Positions 33,332-33,894 of a stretch of 33,894 bases of DNA are shown one piece after another. The notes under the pieces were generated by a model. That model ran no database searches. It was not told where the DNA came from and saw only the letters and a list, made by a program, of their open reading frames with translations. Position 1 is the stretch's first letter; each line of letters starts with the position of its first letter. Made by a program: the position numbers and the translations under genes. Origin of the DNA: an uncultured Clostridia bacterium (lineage in GTDB: Bacteria; Bacillota; Clostridia; Christensenellales; Aristaeellaceae); contig CAMKEI010000023.1 of NCBI GenBank assembly GCA_946411525.1, positions 1 to 33,894 of the forward strand. The letters are read 5' to 3'.

Positions 33332-33443
33332 AAAATTCAACTTTTCGGGGGGCTTCCGATCGCCTCCCTAACCCCATTGAGCGGGGGAACGGAAAGTCAG
33401 ACCGGGATCGGAATAGATTGCTCTGTCCGGGGAGGACGACAAC

Positions 33444-33894
33444 GTGTGGAAGTTTATTGTACGACGGGTATTCCTGGCCATCATCATCGTGGTCCTGGGG
33501 TCTTTCATTATCTACGGCGTAATGCGCGCCATGCCCACCAGCTTCGTGGAAGCGATGGCCCGGCAGCGGGCTGCCGCCAGCGCCACCACCGGCGGGCCGA
33601 CCTATCAGGAATGGCTGGAACAACTGAACAAATCCTACCATCTGGATACCGACATCATCAGCGGATTTGTCAGCTGGCTGGGCGGCGTCCTGAAAGGGGA
33701 TTTCGGTGTCAGCTGGAAGTATGGCGTCCCTGTAACGCAGAAATTCGGGGAAGTTATCTGGCACTCCGTGATCCTGAACTGTATCACGATCTTCCTGGAG
33801 GTCATCATCTGCCTGCCGCTGGGCATTCAGGCCGCGCGGCATCAGTACAGCGGATTTGACTACGGGATCACCGTGTTTGCCATGCTGTGTATAT
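33444..33894 (+). CDS. Peptide ABC transporter permease, OppB/DppB type (cut by window end)
   Basis: The first 150 residues of a permease. It opens with WKFIVRRVFLAIIIVVLGSFIIYGVMRAMP, the usual first membrane helix of OppB/DppB, then an external loop with YHLDTDIISGFVSWLGGVLKGDFGVSW, which matches the family's L-G-x-x-x-GDFG-x-S motif, then a second helix. The start is GTG at 33444-33446, with GGAGG (33431-33435) 8 nt upstream. No promoter was seen after the binding-protein gene, so it should be cotranscribed. The rest of the permease, its partner and the ATPases are outside the window. Confidence 0.9.
   Translation, partial: MWKFIVRRVFLAIIIVVLGSFIIYGVMRAMPTSFVEAMARQRAAASATTGGPTYQEWLEQLNKSYHLDTDIISGFVSWLGGVLKGDFGVSWKYGVPVTQKFGEVIWHSVILNCITIFLEVIICLPLGIQAARHQYSGFDYGITVFAMLCI

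Noticed and set aside
33377-33859. 160-codon frame at the right end
   Set aside because: Another frame starting at the GTG at 33444 gives a clear OppB/DppB permease; this one does not.
1-33894. CRISPR arrays, tRNA, rRNA, transposons or phage genes
   Set aside because: No regularly spaced repeats, RNA gene hallmarks, transposase or integrase motifs were seen by reading both strands; a tRNAscan or profile search was not possible.

Overview
The window looks like chromosomal DNA from an anaerobic, gut- or rumen-type Clostridia (Bacillota) with moderately high GC. I infer this from the CtsR-type operator, a CcpA/LacI-type operator, consensus sigma-A promoters, strong AGGAGG ribosome sites, msmX-style sugar uptake and a clostridial set of secreted enzymes. 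The genus cannot be fixed from sequence reading alone. No rRNA, tRNA, CRISPR array, insertion sequence or prophage gene was seen.

Layout. (1) 1-1571: the 5' part of clpB on the minus strand, with a consensus promoter and a CtsR operator. (2) 1714-8878, plus strand, envelope genes: a class A penicillin-binding protein, a pair of related hairpins, an L,D-transpeptidase, a CvpA-family membrane protein, and an unrecognised secreted protein with an EF-hand-like loop. (3) 8949-15997, minus strand, a sugar locus: secreted GH53 galactanase, solute-binding protein, two permeases and an MsmX-type ATPase. A secreted GH13 alpha-amylase-family enzyme diverges from it (16133-17710). (4) 17793-20359: fermentative D-lactate dehydrogenase with a Cys-rich tail, then a C69 dipeptidase. 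(5) 20522-23250, minus strand: tldD-tldE. (6) 23581-29452: oppBCDF-oppA. (7) 29518-30552, minus strand: M42 aminopeptidase. (8) 30886-33894: a second, unusually large peptide-binding protein, then the start of a second OppB/DppB permease cut by the window end.

Functionally the window combines wall synthesis, plant/starch polysaccharide uptake and a dense peptide-acquisition set (two Opp-type importers and several peptidases).

The most striking observation is oppA. The roughly 75-residue module that normally ends family 5 peptide-binding proteins sits directly behind the signal peptide, and the protein stops where that module would normally begin. The gene therefore appears circularly permuted. 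The second binding protein in this window keeps the normal order and serves as an internal comparison. Other points: a hairpin lies at a binding-protein gene boundary in all three importers, and two tandem hairpins share a conserved frame but have different, self-complementary inner arms.
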